A DNA stretch of 21,051 nucleotides from Sulfuriferula sp. Its GTDB lineage: Bacteria; Pseudomonadota; Gammaproteobacteria; Burkholderiales; Sulfuriferulaceae. Under the pieces are notes generated by a model, which saw only the letters and a list, made by a program, of their open reading frames with translations, made no database searches and was not told the DNA's origin. Shown here in pieces: positions 20,258 to 21,051 of this stretch (within the stretch, counting starts at the first letter, position 1; each line of letters opens with the position of its first letter). The DNA lies in NCBI GenBank assembly GCA_027311185.1, contig DAICZK010000008.1:1-21051 (forward strand), given 5' to 3'. The position numbers were made by a program, and so were the translations under genes.

Positions 20258-20369
20258 GAAGCTTGCTCTCGATCCATGAAACCGCGGAACTCGAAACAAC
20301 CCCACGTTTTTAAACACATCAAAGGCCGCCTTTGAGGCGATCGCTCGACTCCCCGCGAATAATCAATAA
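20254..20369 (+). pseudogene. Truncated RelE/ParE-like toxin remnant
   Basis: An ATG overlapping the antitoxin stop (ATGA) opens MRSLLSIHETAELETTPRF and then hits TAA at 20311-20313. The start resembles RelE/ParE toxin N-termini (short strand, then a H-x-x-AELEL helix). Shifting frame by one base in the T5 run at 20307-20311 continues as FLNTSKAAFEAIARLPANNQ and ends TAA at 20367-20369. That segment resembles the F-L-x-x-x-x-A-A-x-x-x-I-A-R-x-P helix of the same toxins. About 15 codons between the helices and the C-terminal half with the active site are missing. The remnant runs 7 bp into the end of dnaE. The toxin is very probably inactive. Confidence 0.55.
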
Positions 20370-21051
20370 CACACCACGACCTTCCCTGACCCCGCTTGCA
20401 GCGCCGCGAGCAGATCGTCGTGCAGCATGACCCGCCACGCTGCACCCAGCTCCAGTTCGGCCTGCGCCTGCGGCAGACTATAATACAGCCGCACCGGGCA
20501 GCCGCTCTCGCCGTCGCAATAAGGCCGCAGCAAGGCTTGTAACTGGGTTACCGTCACCGAATCGCGCAGCGTCAACTGCAACACCTTGGCGTATTTCGTG
20601 CGCGCGCTGGCGATATCGAACAGCTTGTCGACGTTAATCCTGACTCCGCCGGAATAATCGTCCTTGCTGATCTTGCCCTCCACCAGCAACAACTGGTCTT
20701 CCTTGAGCCAGTCGCGGTGGCGTTCGAACACTTCGTTAAACACCGGCACTTCCACCGTCGCCAAGCCGTCATCGAGCGATACGAACGCCATTTTTCCGCG
20801 CCGTGTCATCTGCGTGCGCATGGAAACGATAATGCCTGCGAGCAATACCGGCTGGGGCCCGGGCTGCAAGCTGTCAAGACGGGTCTTTACTAGCGTTTTC
20901 AATTCCTGTGCGTAAGCATCGAACGGATGGCCGCTGAAATAAAAACCCAGCGCGGTTTTTTCCTGCAACAACTGGTCTTTTTCGCGCCAGCGCGGGGTGT
21001 CGATCAGCCCAGGCTGCGCATATTCATGGTTGTCAAGACCGGCGAACAAAC
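20363..21051 (-). CDS. dnaE: DNA polymerase III alpha subunit, C-terminal end (5' part outside window)
   Basis: These are the last 229 codons of the replicative polymerase, in a frame open to the right edge. The segment REKDQLLQEKTALGFYFSGH marks the end of the polymerase core. The OB-fold domain follows (GIIVSMRTQMTRRGKMAFVS, then DGLATVEVPVFNEVF and LLVEGKIS). The tail domain ends SGKVVVCY. These follow the order known for type I DnaE. The catalytic residues and PHP domain lie outside the window. The stop (TGA, 20363-20365) is overlapped from the opposite strand by the toxin remnant. Confidence 0.93.
   Translation of the reverse strand, partial: LFAGLDNHEYAQPGLIDTPRWREKDQLLQEKTALGFYFSGHPFDAYAQELKTLVKTRLDSLQPGPQPVLLAGIIVSMRTQMTRRGKMAFVSLDDGLATVEVPVFNEVFERHRDWLKEDQLLLVEGKISKDDYSGGVRINVDKLFDIASARTKYAKVLQLTLRDSVTVTQLQALLRPYCDGESGCPVRLYYSLPQAQAELELGAAWRVMLHDDLLAALQAGSGKVVVCY

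Noticed and set aside
20315..20345. TCAAAGGC/GCCTTTGA palindrome as a terminator for the antitoxin gene
   Set aside because: There is no T-run after it, and the bases are better explained as part of the toxin remnant.

Overview
The window reads as chromosomal core of a betaproteobacterium. The protein sequences and the gene order tpiA-secG-tRNA-Leu-nuoABCD and carA-carB-greA support this. The order Nitrosomonadales (Gallionellaceae-like) is my best guess, but it is inferred from general resemblance and not proven. Almost every gene is an ordinary, intact housekeeping gene. No insertion sequence, prophage, CRISPR array, rRNA or large unknown gene cluster is visible, and I do not see a convincing undescribed system.

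Layout from left to right. (1) 1-2802, minus strand: the start of a complex I operon (nuoA, nuoB, nuoC, partial nuoD), with its probable promoter and a tRNA-Leu(GAG) just upstream. (2) 2852-4010, minus strand: secG and tpiA behind a good sigma70 promoter. (3) 4011-7989, plus strand: a phosphate-transport operon pstS-pstC-pstA-pstB, divergent from tpiA and preceded by a Pho-box-like array. No phoU follows it. (4) 8059-18406, minus strand: a long run of co-directional genes. Read in transcription order it is carA, carB, greA, a DUF4149 membrane protein, rlmE, ftsH, folP and glmM. A strong intrinsic terminator sits between ftsH and folP, and a structured leader precedes carA. (5) 18713-20369: the only accessory-looking patch. 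It holds a nitroreductase, a decayed pirin-family pseudogene, and a small antitoxin-like gene followed by a broken RelE/ParE-like toxin remnant. (6) 20363-21051, minus strand: the 3' end of dnaE.

Functionally the window joins respiration (nuo), protein export (secG), glycolysis (tpiA), phosphate uptake (pst), carbamoyl phosphate synthesis (carAB), transcript-cleavage rescue (greA), 23S rRNA methylation (rlmE), membrane proteolysis (ftsH), folate synthesis (folP) and peptidoglycan precursor synthesis (glmM). Adjacent genes are tightly packed: TAATG overlaps at nuoC/nuoD and folP/glmM, a 10-bp overlap at nuoA/nuoB, and 6-17 bp gaps at pstC/pstA, pstA/pstB, carB/greA and greA/DUF4149. This indicates operons with translational coupling.

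The points most worth checking are the toxin-antitoxin scar beside dnaE, the three-unit Pho box before pstS, the carA leader, and the terminator that would separate folP-glmM from ftsH.
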